Assembly: GCA_002422795.1 (NCBI GenBank)
Contig: DITJ01000108.1
Location: forward strand, 34,761 to 70,248
Length of the DNA: 35,488 nt
Origin: Alphaproteobacteria bacterium UBA6187
GTDB lineage: Bacteria > Pseudomonadota > Alphaproteobacteria > Rickettsiales > UBA6187
Reading direction: 5' to 3'
Shown here: positions 1 through 9,477 of the stretch, piece by piece
How positions within the stretch are numbered: the first letter of the stretch is position 1
How the letters are laid out: each line of letters begins with the position of its first letter
Notes under the pieces: generated by a model
Databases searched by the model: none
The model's input: the letters and a program-made list of their open reading frames with translations, nothing else
What the model was told of the DNA's origin: nothing
Made by a program: the position numbers and the translations under genes

Positions 1-2
1 AC

Positions 3-3000
3 CTAAACTTACCGGAAAGTTTTGAAGAAGACCCTGGATATAGTGATACTCCGTGGGAAGACGATCTTGAATACGGCTTCGACCCAGGCTATGGCGATGG
101 ATTCGATGATGATTACGATGGGGATGGGGATAATGACGATTGGGAATATGATGCCCCTGGAGAAGGCGAGCCGGAAAATCCAGACCCAGAAGATGGAACC
201 AATCCAATCGATGATTTTTTAAAGGAATTACTTGATCTCATTGCGCAAGGCAAGGCTAGCTTTGTCCCTAATCGAGTGGACCCTCTGATATTTGATATAG
301 ATGGGGATGGGGTTGAACTTTCCTCTTTAGAAGATTCAAATGTATTTTTTGACCTAAACGGCAATGGCTTTGCGGAGCGCACCGGCTGGGTTTTGCCAGA
401 TGATGCTTTGCTTGCGCGCGATTTAAACAGCAGCGGCACTATTGATGATATTGATGAATTATTCGGCAACGCCACAACCCCTGGCCTGGTGAAGCTGGCA
501 GAGCTGGATAGTAATAATGATGGGGTTATTAATAGCAGCGATGCGGCATTTAATAGCTTACGCCTGTGGCAGGATGCTAACCAAAATGGTGTTTCTGAAG
601 CAGGAGAACTGAAAGCTTTACAAGATTATAACATCACTTCCATAGCACTTGCCGCCACCCCGGTTAATTCGATTGTGGAAGGCAATGTTATTGCTGAATC
701 TGCAACTTATGAGAGAGGCGATGGAACATTCGGCAGCCTTGCCGAAGTATATTTTTCCGTTGATAATGCGCATACTATAGCTGTTGGCGATGGCGGCACT
801 GGCGGTAACCTACCTGTAAATATTGAAACTTTGCTTATACCGCTTTCACGCGGTTATGGAACACTCACCGCATGGCATATCGCCATGACCGATAATGCAG
901 CCCTGTTTGCCAAGATGCAGGAAATTATTAATACCTCCCCTGAAAATTTTAATGAAATAGGCAGCCTGGTTAAGGAATTCCTGTATGAATGGGCGGGTAT
1001 TACAAATGTAAGCCCTACAGGCCGTGGTGTTTTTATCGATGGCCAAAAACTGGCATTCCTTGAAAAATTCAGCGGTGAAGATTTTATCCAAACCTCAACT
1101 AACAGCCCGAACCCTGATGGCAGCGCAGCAGCGTTTTTAAATGCTGCATGGGAAGGTATGTATGATTTCTTTTACGATAGGATAGTCCTGCAAGGTGTGA
1201 TGAAGGATGTGTTAGATGTCCATTATGATTTTGCAAGCGATAGCCTGGTTTTTGGTGATAGCGTTTATGATTCAATAAATATGGCACAAAATGCCAGCCT
1301 AAGCTTTAGAAGTGAAGATTCTGAGGTTGCCTTCTGGCTTGAATATGCATCAATATTAAAAGAACATGCTGGCGAATTCAGTCAGTCTGGTGCCGAACTC
1401 AATACGGCAATAAATGGCTTATTGCAGGATAAATTGCATGTTGATACCAGCGGCATAAGCAGTTTAAAAGCAGGCACAGAAAATTCTGACAACCTATTTT
1501 CAACCTTATCAGATAATATATTATTCTCCGGCGGCGAAGGCGATGATACTATAAACGCTGGTAATGGTGATAATGTGATTTTAGGCGGCAGCGGCAATGA
1601 TTTTATAGCCGCTGGAAGTGGTAATAATACGGTATTTGGCGGCGATGGTGACGATACAATATATTTAAATTACGGTAATAATGAAGTATATGGCGATGCC
1701 GGCAATGATAGGATTTATGGTTATGGTATATTAAATGGTGGTGACGGGGATGATCTTATAAGTGGCGGCGGCACGATTACTGGTGGCATAGGTGAAGATG
1801 TATTATATGGTGATGTGGCGGATACAACCTTTATATATAATAAAGGTGATGGCAATGATTTAATTTCCGATAATAATAATAATAATAATAATATCCAATT
1901 TGGTGTAGGTATAAATTATTCAGATTTAATATTTTCATTAACTGGTGGGCCTGCACTCGCATGGAGTGGTAATAACTGGTCTGATAACACTGCCGGATAT
2001 GGCGTAAATTTACGCATTACTTTTGCCGGAAACAATAATGATAGTATAATTTTAATGAATTATATTGGCTTCGGTGAATTGCATTTTGCGAGTGGAGAGG
2101 TAGTTAATCTGGCAAATGCGGCACTGCCACTTCAGCCGCTTAGTGGTTCGGAAGGCAACGACCAGATATCTGGAAGCAACTTTGATGATACTATAAATGC
2201 ACTTGGCGGTGATGACCGTATTGATGGCGGTGATGGGAATGATACGCTATATGGCGGCGCAGGTAATGATAAGCTATATGGTGGCCGCAGTGATGATACG
2301 ATTGAAGGTGGTGATGGCAATGATATAATATACGGATATTTCGAGTGGCGGAATGATTACTGGATGTTAAATTATAACCAGGGTGATACTGAAAGCCGGA
2401 ACCTTCTATCCGGCGGTGCTGGTGACGATATAATTTTTGGTGAAGCTGGCAATGATATAATTGATGGTGGTTTGGGTAACGATACGATTTCTGGCGGATA
2501 TGGTAGTGATACTATTTTCGGTGGTGATGGTAATGATATAATATATTCGCATGGCGAATGGATATATGGTAGGGGTGATTATACTTCAAACACCCTAAAT
2601 GGCGGTACAGGGGATGATGTTTTTTACAGCAATAATAGCATCGGCAACACTTATATTTTTAACCGTGGCGATGGACATGATATAATCAACGATTTAAATC
2701 AGACTATACAGTTTGGTGCAGGAATCGCCCTTTCCGATATAAGTTTTGAAGCTGGAAACGTAAGTGATACCAATGTATCACAAAGAGGCGGGCTGCTTAT
2801 AAAAATTAAAAATGGTGATAGTTATGATTCCATACTTATCAATGAATTTTTATATAACGTCAGTGATGATGGATGGAATGCCATGTCAAAATCTGTACAT
2901 ATTACAGATAAACTTTTATTTGCAGATGGAGCAATCTTTAACCTATCCGATATAAGCACAATTACTATAAACGGCACAGAAAATAATGACAACATCACAG

Positions 3001-6000
3001 GTTCTGCCAGCCATGATGTAATTTATGGCGGCGGCGGTGATGATACCATAAATGCTACTCCCCCTGGAGTAACGGAAGCGATTGGTGATGAAATCCACGG
3101 CGGCGATGGGAATGATTCCATATATGCAGGTTATGGCATTAATGAAATATATGGCGATGCCGGCAATGATAGTATTTCTGGAATCGGTATATTAAATGGT
3201 GGCGCCGGGGATGATACTATAAACGGTGGTGGAACTATCATTGGTGGAATTGGCAATGATTCATTACATGGTGCTGGCAATGATAACACCTATATATACA
3301 ACATAGGCGATGGCAATGATTTAATTTCAGATTCTACATATAACCCTTATGGTGCTGCTAATATAAATATCCTGCAATTTGGCGAGGGTATAAATTATTC
3401 GGATTTAATCTTTTCATTAACAGGTGGGCCTAGTACATGGTGGTCTGGTAGTTGGTCTGATAATACAGCCGGATATGGTGTTAATTTACGCATTACTTTT
3501 GCTGGGAATAATAGTGATAGTATCATATTAATAAGCTCACAATCAAACGGTACTTACACAGGGTTTGGTGAGCTGCATTTTGCGAGTGGCGAGGTAATTA
3601 ATCTGGCAAATGCGGCACTGCCACTTCAGCCGCTTAGTGGCTCAGAAGGCAATGACCAGATACATGGAAGTAATTCTGACGATACTATAAATTCGTTTGG
3701 CGGTGATGATACTGTTTATGGCAATGATGGCAATGATACGCTATATGGCGGCGCTGGTAATGACAAGCTCTATGGTGGTTATGGACTTGATATAATTGAT
3801 GGTGGCGACGGTAACGATACTATTTATGGTAATACACAGTGGGCTATGTATCGGCAGGGTTATGATCTAAGCCAGAAAATGCTTTATGGCGGTGCAGGTG
3901 ATGATATAATTTACGGTGATGCCGGAAATGATATTATTGAAGGCGGAACTGGCAATGATACGCTGTATGGTGGTGATGGTTCTGATACTTTAATTAGTAG
4001 TGATGGGAATGATATTTTATCTGGTGATTGGGGAGTAGATAAATTTGTTATAACAAAACATGCAAACACCCAAACGACCATTAATTTTGAATCAGGGGAG
4101 GTTATAGACCTAACTGCATTTACAAATATCAAAAGCTTTGATGATTTACTAATTAACGGCAATGCTCCTTTGATAGATCTTGGTGATAGCCAGCAGATCA
4201 AAATATCTAATAGTTTTGCACTTACAGCCGCAAATTTCATTTTTGCACAAAATCATGCACCTGTTATATCCACTCAAATCCCTTCGCAGCAATTTCGTTC
4301 CGGCGATGAAGTTAATATTTCACTAGATAACAGCTTCACAGATATTGATGGCGATGCGCTTACATATTCTATAAAAAACAGTGATGGCACAGTTGCACCA
4401 GAATGGCTTTCCATTAATCCTGTAACTATGGTTCTTGCCGGTATTGCGCCAGTTGGTTTTTCTGGTTTAATGCACCTGACCCTTGTTGCCGATGATGCAA
4501 ATGGTGGAGTGGCAACGCAGGATTTTGATGTTAATATTCTTTCTAACAACACCCCCACAGCCACCTTAACTGCCGCCTCTGGCGATGAAGACACGGCAAT
4601 TACAATTGATGTGCTTAGCAGCGCCAGTGATATTGATGGTGATGTGCTTTCAATTTCCGCCGTAACAGATGCGCAGAACGGAAGTGCAATCATCCAGGAT
4701 AGTAAGATTTTATATACACCAACGGCAAATTATAATGGCACGGACACATTTAATTATACCATAGATGATGGGCATGGCGGTAGTGTTACCAATAGTATTA
4801 CGATCACAGTAAATCCTGTGAATGACTTGCCTGCAGCAAGTAACGTTGCGGAATCAATCCTTGAGGATAATCAATATATTATCAGCATTGCTAATCTTTT
4901 AGCAAAATCTGGCGCAAGCGATATAGATAGCGATATTCTTACAATCAGCAGCGTTCAAAATGCTATAAATGGTGTTATTACAATTAGTAACGGCAATGTA
5001 ATCTTCACGCCTGCTGCAAATTATAATGGCGTGGCTGCTTTTGATTTCACAGTAAATGATAGTAATGGCGGCACTATAACCCAAACTGTCAATCTTACTG
5101 TGGATGCTCTTAATAACGTCCCCACAGCCACATTAATTAAAGCCAGTGGCAAAGAGGATACGGTAATTGCAATTGATGTGCTTGCAAAGGCCAGTGATAT
5201 AGATGGCGATGTGCTTACAATTTCCGCCGTAACAGATGCGCAGCATGGCAGTGTAGCCATACAGAATGGTAAGATTTTATATACACCAAATGCAAATTAT
5301 AATGGCACCGATACATTTAATTATACCATAGATGATGGCCATGGTGGCAGTGTAACTAAGGCCCTTACTGTAACGGTTAAGCCTGTAAATGATGCGCCTG
5401 TTGCTAGTGATATAAATATAAGCGGTTATGAAGATGTGCAATATATAATAAATGCAGCCAGCCTTTTGGCCGAGGCTGCTGCAAGTGATATTGATAGCGA
5501 AGCGCTCTTCATTAAAACTGTGCAAGGCGCTAAGAAAGGCACAGTTGCATTTAACCAGGAAACCCAGGAAATCACTTTTACCCCTAATGCAAATTATAAT
5601 GGCGCGGCCAGTTTTAGTTATACTATCAGTGACGGCAACAAAACCATTACAAAAACAGCTTATATAAATATTAATCCTGTGAATGATGCACCCACTGCAA
5701 CATTGGTTGCAGCCAGTGTTAATGAGGATAAAACGGTTACAATTGATGTGCTTGCCAAAGCTAAGGATATTGATGGCGATGTGCTTTCAATTTCTGCTGT
5801 GACTAACGCACAGCACGGCAATGCCATTTTCCAAAACGGTAAGATTTTATATACGCCAAATGCAAATTATAATGGTACGGATATCTTTAATTATACCATT
5901 AGTGACGGGCAAGGTGGCAGTATAACCAACAGCATTACCGTTACAGTAAAACCTATAAATGATGCGCCGGTTTTATCCAGCCAAATAGAAAACCAGAATG

Positions 6001-6743
6001 TTACTACAGGCACTGCATTCCACATTGAGTTGGGTGATAATTTATTCAGTGATATTGATGGTGATAGCCTGAGCTACTCGCTGAAACAAAAGAATAACTC
6101 AGCAGTGCCAGAGTGGATATCGCTTGATATAGCAACAATGACCATAAATGGCACGGCTCCTGCTGATTTCACCGGCAGCCTGAAACTGAAGCTGGTAGCC
6201 AGCGATGGACATGGCGGCACTTCTTCGCAAAGTTTTGATATAGTTACATATACGCCAGTGCAAAATGGTACAAGCGCGAATGATACATTAAACGGTGCTG
6301 CTGGAAATGATACTATAAACGGACTTAACGGTAATGATACTATCCGCGGTTATAACGGCAATGATGTTATAAATGGCGGTGCTGGTAATGATAGTTTGTT
6401 TGGTGGCAGCGGCAAAGATTATATTTTTGGTGGCATAGGTGCTGACAAACTAACCGGAGGCGCTGGCAACGATGTTTTCCATTATGAAAACCTGGTTGAT
6501 TCCAAACAAGGTAGCTATGACACAATCCAGGATTTCACAGTAGGACAGGATAGAATCGACCTTACCGAGTTATTCACATTCGGCATTGATAGCTTTACCG
6601 ACCTGGCAATTACTCAGGATACCACGAATAATAAAACAATTATCACAGCAAATGATAACGCTAATCCAGACAGTGCAGACCATTTTGAACTGCACCTGAA
6701 AGGCATTATAGATTTACATCAGGAGGACTTTATCTGGGCTTAG
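3..6743 (+). CDS. Giant RTX/cadherin-like Ca-binding protein, 5'-truncated by window edge
   Basis: The frame is open from the first complete codon (position 3), so the apparent GTG at 276 is internal and the N-terminus lies outside the window; 2246 residues are visible. Order seen: a very acidic D/E/G/P linker (3-240); EF-hand-like DxDxDG loops (DIDGDGVEL, DLNGNGFAE, DSNNDGVIN, DANQNGVSE; about 290-620); an uncharacterised segment (about 830-1480); RTX nonapeptide blocks GGxGxDxxx alternating with HCBP-type segments (about 1530-4030); one CADG-like domain (about 4250-4545); five tandem-95/cadherin-like units starting with xPTAT or APVAS and ending VNPVND (about 4546-5965); a second CADG-like domain (about 5966-6255); a final RTX block (6262-6480); and a C-terminal tail with DTIQDFTVGQDRIDLTELF, typical of type I secretion targets. 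Role inferred: secreted or surface Ca-dependent adhesin. No ABC exporter is visible in the window. The stop is TAG at 6741-6743; no terminator is evident. Confidence 0.93.
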   Translation, partial: LNLPESFEEDPGYSDTPWEDDLEYGFDPGYGDGFDDDYDGDGDNDDWEYDAPGEGEPENPDPEDGTNPIDDFLKELLDLIAQGKASFVPNRVDPLIFDIDGDGVELSSLEDSNVFFDLNGNGFAERTGWVLPDDALLARDLNSSGTIDDIDELFGNATTPGLVKLAELDSNNDGVINSSDAAFNSLRLWQDANQNGVSEAGELKALQDYNITSIALAATPVNSIVEGNVIAESATYERGDGTFGSLAEVYFSVDNAHTIAVGDGGTGGNLPVNIETLLIPLSRGYGTLTAWHIAMTDNAALFAKMQEIINTSPENFNEIGSLVKEFLYEWAGITNVSPTGRGVFIDGQKLAFLEKFSGEDFIQTSTNSPNPDGSAAAFLNAAWEGMYDFFYDRIVLQGVMKDVLDVHYDFASDSLVFGDSVYDSINMAQNASLSFRSEDSEVAFWLEYASILKEHAGEFSQSGAELNTAINGLLQDKLHVDTSGISSLKAGTENSDNLFSTLSDNILFSGGEGDDTINAGNGDNVILGGSGNDFIAAGSGNNTVFGGDGDDTIYLNYGNNEVYGDAGNDRIYGYGILNGGDGDDLISGGGTITGGIGEDVLYGDVADTTFIYNKGDGNDLISDNNNNNNNIQFGVGINYSDLIFSLTGGPALAWSGNNWSDNTAGYGVNLRITFAGNNNDSIILMNYIGFGELHFASGEVVNLANAALPLQPLSGSEGNDQISGSNFDDTINALGGDDRIDGGDGNDTLYGGAGNDKLYGGRSDDTIEGGDGNDIIYGYFEWRNDYWMLNYNQGDTESRNLLSGGAGDDIIFGEAGNDIIDGGLGNDTISGGYGSDTIFGGDGNDIIYSHGEWIYGRGDYTSNTLNGGTGDDVFYSNNSIGNTYIFNRGDGHDIINDLNQTIQFGAGIALSDISFEAGNVSDTNVSQRGGLLIKIKNGDSYDSILINEFLYNVSDDGWNAMSKSVHITDKLLFADGAIFNLSDISTITINGTENNDNITGSASHDVIYGGGGDDTINATPPGVTEAIGDEIHGGDGNDSIYAGYGINEIYGDAGNDSISGIGILNGGAGDDTINGGGTIIGGIGNDSLHGAGNDNTYIYNIGDGNDLISDSTYNPYGAANINILQFGEGINYSDLIFSLTGGPSTWWSGSWSDNTAGYGVNLRITFAGNNSDSIILISSQSNGTYTGFGELHFASGEVINLANAALPLQPLSGSEGNDQIHGSNSDDTINSFGGDDTVYGNDGNDTLYGGAGNDKLYGGYGLDIIDGGDGNDTIYGNTQWAMYRQGYDLSQKMLYGGAGDDIIYGDAGNDIIEGGTGNDTLYGGDGSDTLISSDGNDILSGDWGVDKFVITKHANTQTTINFESGEVIDLTAFTNIKSFDDLLINGNAPLIDLGDSQQIKISNSFALTAANFIFAQNHAPVISTQIPSQQFRSGDEVNISLDNSFTDIDGDALTYSIKNSDGTVAPEWLSINPVTMVLAGIAPVGFSGLMHLTLVADDANGGVATQDFDVNILSNNTPTATLTAASGDEDTAITIDVLSSASDIDGDVLSISAVTDAQNGSAIIQDSKILYTPTANYNGTDTFNYTIDDGHGGSVTNSITITVNPVNDLPAASNVAESILEDNQYIISIANLLAKSGASDIDSDILTISSVQNAINGVITISNGNVIFTPAANYNGVAAFDFTVNDSNGGTITQTVNLTVDALNNVPTATLIKASGKEDTVIAIDVLAKASDIDGDVLTISAVTDAQHGSVAIQNGKILYTPNANYNGTDTFNYTIDDGHGGSVTKALTVTVKPVNDAPVASDINISGYEDVQYIINAASLLAEAAASDIDSEALFIKTVQGAKKGTVAFNQETQEITFTPNANYNGAASFSYTISDGNKTITKTAYININPVNDAPTATLVAASVNEDKTVTIDVLAKAKDIDGDVLSISAVTNAQHGNAIFQNGKILYTPNANYNGTDIFNYTISDGQGGSITNSITVTVKPINDAPVLSSQIENQNVTTGTAFHIELGDNLFSDIDGDSLSYSLKQKNNSAVPEWISLDIATMTINGTAPADFTGSLKLKLVASDGHGGTSSQSFDIVTYTPVQNGTSANDTLNGAAGNDTINGLNGNDTIRGYNGNDVINGGAGNDSLFGGSGKDYIFGGIGADKLTGGAGNDVFHYENLVDSKQGSYDTIQDFTVGQDRIDLTELFTFGIDSFTDLAITQDTTNNKTIITANDNANPDSADHFELHLKGIIDLHQEDFIWA
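1680..3840 (+). repeat. Duplicated RTX/HCBP module inside the giant protein
   Basis: Two homologous modules lie about 1.5 kb apart, roughly 1680-2340 and 3140-3840. Each runs EVYGDAGND or EIYGDAGND, ILNGG, an HCBP segment INYSDLIFSLTGGP, AGYGVNLRITFAGNN, FGELHFASGEV and then new RTX units. Nucleotide identity is exact over 41 bases at 2106-2146 and 3600-3640 and high around them, so this is a recent or gene-converted duplication. Confidence 0.8.
1872..1892 (+). repeat. AAT x7 microsatellite, in frame
   Basis: Seven AAT codons encode a run of seven asparagines inside the first HCBP-type segment. The unit is a multiple of three, so length change would alter the protein but not the frame. The corresponding place in the second module has no such run. 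Confidence 0.9.
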
Positions 6744-6794
6744 GCGAGGGGCGCAACGTGACTTTTGTGAGCCGCTAACTTTAAAATGGCAAAT

Positions 6795-7003
6795 GGGGTT
6801 AATCGTTGCAAAGGTACAAAATACGCCATAGGGTTTTTAATAAACTACTGATAGATAGCAATAATTGCTACCTATATGGCCTCCAAAATTTCACTTAAAT
6901 TATGGTGTTTTTTTGGGGTTTTCTAAACCAGCCATAACCATTATTATACAATAACTTATAAGAAGTGCTATGGCGTATTTTGTACCTTTGCAACGATTAC
7001 CCC
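6795..7003. mobile_element. MITE-like element with ~33-bp terminal inverted repeats
   Basis: The left end (6795-6831) and right end (6968-7003) are inverted copies sharing a perfect core of about 32 bases; the core contains CGTTGCAAAGGTACAAAAT. The 209-bp interior has no ORF, as expected for a non-autonomous element. The GTTGCAAAG stretch resembles ends of IS6-family elements (GGTTCTGTTGCAAAG), but no transposase is present and the family link is inference. The flanks TTAAAATGGCAAAT (6781-6794) and TTAAATGGGCAATT (7004-7017) are similar and could be a decayed target duplication. The element fills most of the gap 6744-7174; the rest is AT-rich leader for the next gene. Confidence 0.7.
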
Positions 7004-7174
7004 TTAAATGGGCAATTATTGCACGCGCGTTAACAATTCATGCAACAAAGCAACTATTAGGGACGACTAATTGGTTAATTAATTAATATAATATAGAAAT
7101 TGTAATAAATATTTAATATTTATGAGTTATTATAATTAGTAACAGTTTATAAATTATATTAATTGAGATTTTAA

Positions 7175-7585
7175 ATGGCATACTCTAATATATATAGTCT
7201 AATGAATGATGTTACCAAAAATGGGATAACAGAAGTATCTATAGACTTAGCAAGTCAAAATGCCGATCAAAGGCATGCCCAAATAGAGTTATTATCTGAT
7301 TTTCTTCAGGTAGATAAGAAAATAACAAGCTTATCTATGATACATTGCAACCTTGATGACTCCGATGCCACTTTAATTGCAAATGCCCTAAAAACAAACA
7401 CTACACTTAATAATCTTGAACTTTGGCAAAATAAAATTGGTCCTGATGGAGCAACCGACATTGCTAATGCGCTTAAAGAAAATACCGGACTAGAATATAT
7501 AGCAATAGCTGCGAACCCAATCGGTAATGGCGGGGCTATAGCTTTTGCGGAGCTCTTAAAGGAAATATTAAAATACAAGGAATAG
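7175..7585 (+). CDS. Leucine-rich-repeat protein, N-terminal part (frame breaks near 7558)
   Basis: The first 128 codons carry ribonuclease-inhibitor-type LRRs of about 28 residues: ITSLSMIHCNLDDSDATLIA, LNNLELWQNKIGPDGATDIA and LEYIAIAANPIGNGGAIAFA. After AFAELLK the frame runs into an unrelated six-residue tail and TAG at 7583. The LRR pattern continues without a gap in the -1 frame (GNIKIQGIGLAHCFFGTTGA), so this is the front of a longer gene that includes the next entry. ATG at 7175 has a weak GAG-containing leader and a very AT-rich upstream region; TTGGTT (7071) and TATAGA (7092) are a possible but poor promoter. LRRs of this type are protein-binding surfaces, common in host-interaction proteins of intracellular bacteria. 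It is AT-richer than the neighbouring housekeeping genes. Confidence 0.75.
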   Translation: MAYSNIYSLMNDVTKNGITEVSIDLASQNADQRHAQIELLSDFLQVDKKITSLSMIHCNLDDSDATLIANALKTNTTLNNLELWQNKIGPDGATDIANALKENTGLEYIAIAANPIGNGGAIAFAELLKEILKYKE

Positions 7586-9357
7586 GACTGGCTCACTGTT
7601 TCTTTGGCACTACTGGAGCTATCGCTATTGCCAATTCCCTTAGAACAAATACCACACTTAAGGAAATAAACCTAAATTACAACTCAAGTGGTAGAGAAGG
7701 TATTATTTCAATTTTTGATGCACTTAAAGAAAATAATACTCTTAGAAATATAGGCCTACAAGATAATAATATCTTTTTAAACACGAATGATGCCGATGCT
7801 GTATCTGTTGCGTATTGTAATCTTTTGGCCCTAGGACAATCTGTACCAAAAGAAATAAATGATATTTTCGATAATTCTAAAAATAATATTCAAGATAATA
7901 ATTCCTTAGTTGATTCAATATCTACTAATTTAAATCAAAATACTACATTGAAAAGGATGGGTATAGACGGGAATAATCTCAGTCAAAGGAATATTGATGA
8001 TATTAATACAATTTTAGAAAGAAACCGCTCTATTGGCGATGTTATTTCTGATTACACAAAAAGCATCTTAGTGCCTAAATTAGTACAGTCAATTTATGGG
8101 AGTGATTCAATACCAGAAAATGTAAATGGTCAGTTTCGCCTAGAAGAAAACATGGAAATGTTACGGCAAAAAACAAGTGAATATTTATTACATGGACTTA
8201 ATGTTGAACAGATAGAAAAGTTTTCTGAACATTGGCATCAACCACTTCAACAAATTAAAAGCAATAAATCAAAAGATTATAGTGGAATTGAATGGCAACC
8301 ATTACTAGGAACAAAGGAAATAGATATTCCAGAAGAAAGTGGATTACCTTCAGGTTGGAAAATTATAGCCCGCACTAACCACCAAGAACTTACAGAAGAA
8401 GGTAAACAACTTAACCATTGCGTGGGAGGATACAGTGGATCCTGCATAACTGGTAATAGCCATATACTATCAGTAGTTAGTCCAACTGGAATGCCACAAT
8501 CCACTATTGAAATAGAAACTAATTATTCTCCAGAATATTCTGAAGTAACACAGCATTTTGGCAATCAAAACTCTGAAATAGAAAAAGACTCTCCAAGCGA
8601 TAAAGCCCTGAGCTGGCTTATGGATAAAATAATTAAAAATGAACTCCCTATAAATTATGAACATTTATGTAGCTCCAGAACGGAAATTATGCGAAGTGCA
8701 GATACGTTGGAAAAAAGATCTATATTAGATATAGGTTTTAATCCTTTGAATATGGAGAAATACAACGAAATAAGTTCTTTATATAGAGATGATATGTTGC
8801 CGCCTGCTAAGGAAAATCCCGAACTAAGGGATTTACTTAAAAACAATCTAAGAAAACTGGAAAGCTTATCATTCTCCTTAAATCAAGATGGCAAATTAGT
8901 TATCGAAGAACCAAGAGAACTTTCATGGGTTGATAAACAAACACTAAGACAACAACAACCGAATACAAATAAAGACTTGATTGCTATAAAATCCTCTATA
9001 GCTGAACTATTGGTTATAGATGCAAAGCTAGTTAGAGTGGGACCCGAACAAAATGGCGGCATTAATGTAACGTTACCTGGAGACGGTCTTATTCCACAGG
9101 AAAGCTTAAAGGAAATTCTTGGAAGCTCAGCTAGTATTAGTATGCCGTCTATGTCTAGTTCAGGTAACTTCACAAAATTGACTATAACTGGACAAACCCC
9201 TTCGGAAATTAAGGAAAAATTAGCGACTCATATAGCACAATCAAATATGAAACCAAAAGCAGAAGGTTTGCAATCTGATATTCATCCTGGAGAGTGGGTT
9301 GGAATGCTACACAATCAAAGCCTAAATCAAAATCCCAATTATACAGCTATGGGTTAA
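7558..9357 (+). CDS. LRR plus PcfJ-like domain protein, main part after the frame break
   Basis: This frame is open from 7558. A TTG at 7825 is the first start-like codon but cuts through an LRR unit, so it is not credible. Restoring one A in the run at 7558-7560 joins it to the ATG at 7175 and gives about 727 residues. It continues the LRRs (GTTGAIAIANSLRTNTTLKE, LNLNYN-like and IGLQDNNIF units, then LKRMGIDGNNLSQRNID), followed by a helical linker and a segment around 8335-8520 with LTEEGKQLNHCVGGYSGSC, then SHILSV and STIEIE. The HCVGGY core is the hallmark of PcfJ-like proteins, which are found in phages and integrative elements and have no firmly known activity. The last ~280 residues are unrecognised. 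The stop codon lies inside a copy of the flanking 33-bp repeat, so the native C-terminus may be lost. Function unknown; host-directed or mobile-element role is inference. Confidence 0.75.
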   Translation, partial: KGNIKIQGIGLAHCFFGTTGAIAIANSLRTNTTLKEINLNYNSSGREGIISIFDALKENNTLRNIGLQDNNIFLNTNDADAVSVAYCNLLALGQSVPKEINDIFDNSKNNIQDNNSLVDSISTNLNQNTTLKRMGIDGNNLSQRNIDDINTILERNRSIGDVISDYTKSILVPKLVQSIYGSDSIPENVNGQFRLEENMEMLRQKTSEYLLHGLNVEQIEKFSEHWHQPLQQIKSNKSKDYSGIEWQPLLGTKEIDIPEESGLPSGWKIIARTNHQELTEEGKQLNHCVGGYSGSCITGNSHILSVVSPTGMPQSTIEIETNYSPEYSEVTQHFGNQNSEIEKDSPSDKALSWLMDKIIKNELPINYEHLCSSRTEIMRSADTLEKRSILDIGFNPLNMEKYNEISSLYRDDMLPPAKENPELRDLLKNNLRKLESLSFSLNQDGKLVIEEPRELSWVDKQTLRQQQPNTNKDLIAIKSSIAELLVIDAKLVRVGPEQNGGINVTLPGDGLIPQESLKEILGSSASISMPSMSSSGNFTKLTITGQTPSEIKEKLATHIAQSNMKPKAEGLQSDIHPGEWVGMLHNQSLNQNPNYTAMG

Positions 9358-9383
9358 TCGTTGCAAAGGTACAAAATACGCCA
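9351..9383 (+). repeat. Solo copy of the 33-bp terminal repeat
   Basis: All 33 bases match 6796-6828, in the same orientation as the left end of the 6795-7003 element. It contains the TAA stop (9355-9357) of the LRR-PcfJ gene. No inverted partner is found before 9960, so this is either a truncated element end or an insertion scar. Confidence 0.9.
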
Positions 9384-9416
9384 GTCTAAGTGCGTCTAAT
9401 CCTGGGGCTAGCCCTG

Positions 9417-9459
9417 TAAGCGCCTAATAAAATTAATTGCATTTAATTAGGCGCTTACA
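9417..9459. terminator. 13-bp perfect hairpin downstream of LRR-PcfJ gene
   Basis: GTAAGCGCCTAAT (9417-9429) pairs exactly with ATTAGGCGCTTAC (9447-9459) across a 17-base AT-rich loop. There is no T-tract after it, so it may be a weak terminator or the end of a mobile element rather than a classic intrinsic terminator. Confidence 0.4.
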
Positions 9460-9477
9460 ATAGTTATACCATATTAC

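Noticed and set aside
276..278. GTG as the start of the giant RTX gene
   Set aside because: The same frame is open to base 3 with protein-like acidic coding sequence, and there is no ribosome site at 276.
1530..4030. CRISPR-like or tandem non-coding repeats
   Set aside because: The regular GGxGxD periodicity is an in-frame RTX protein repeat with no constant spacer structure.
7550..7570. Programmed -1 frameshift in the LRR gene
   Set aside because: CTTAAAG is not a canonical X-XXY-YYZ slippery site and no downstream stimulatory stem is evident; a one-base indel is simpler.
7825..7827. TTG as the start of the PcfJ-like gene
   Set aside because: The LRR pattern continues upstream in the same frame to 7558, and no ribosome site precedes the TTG.
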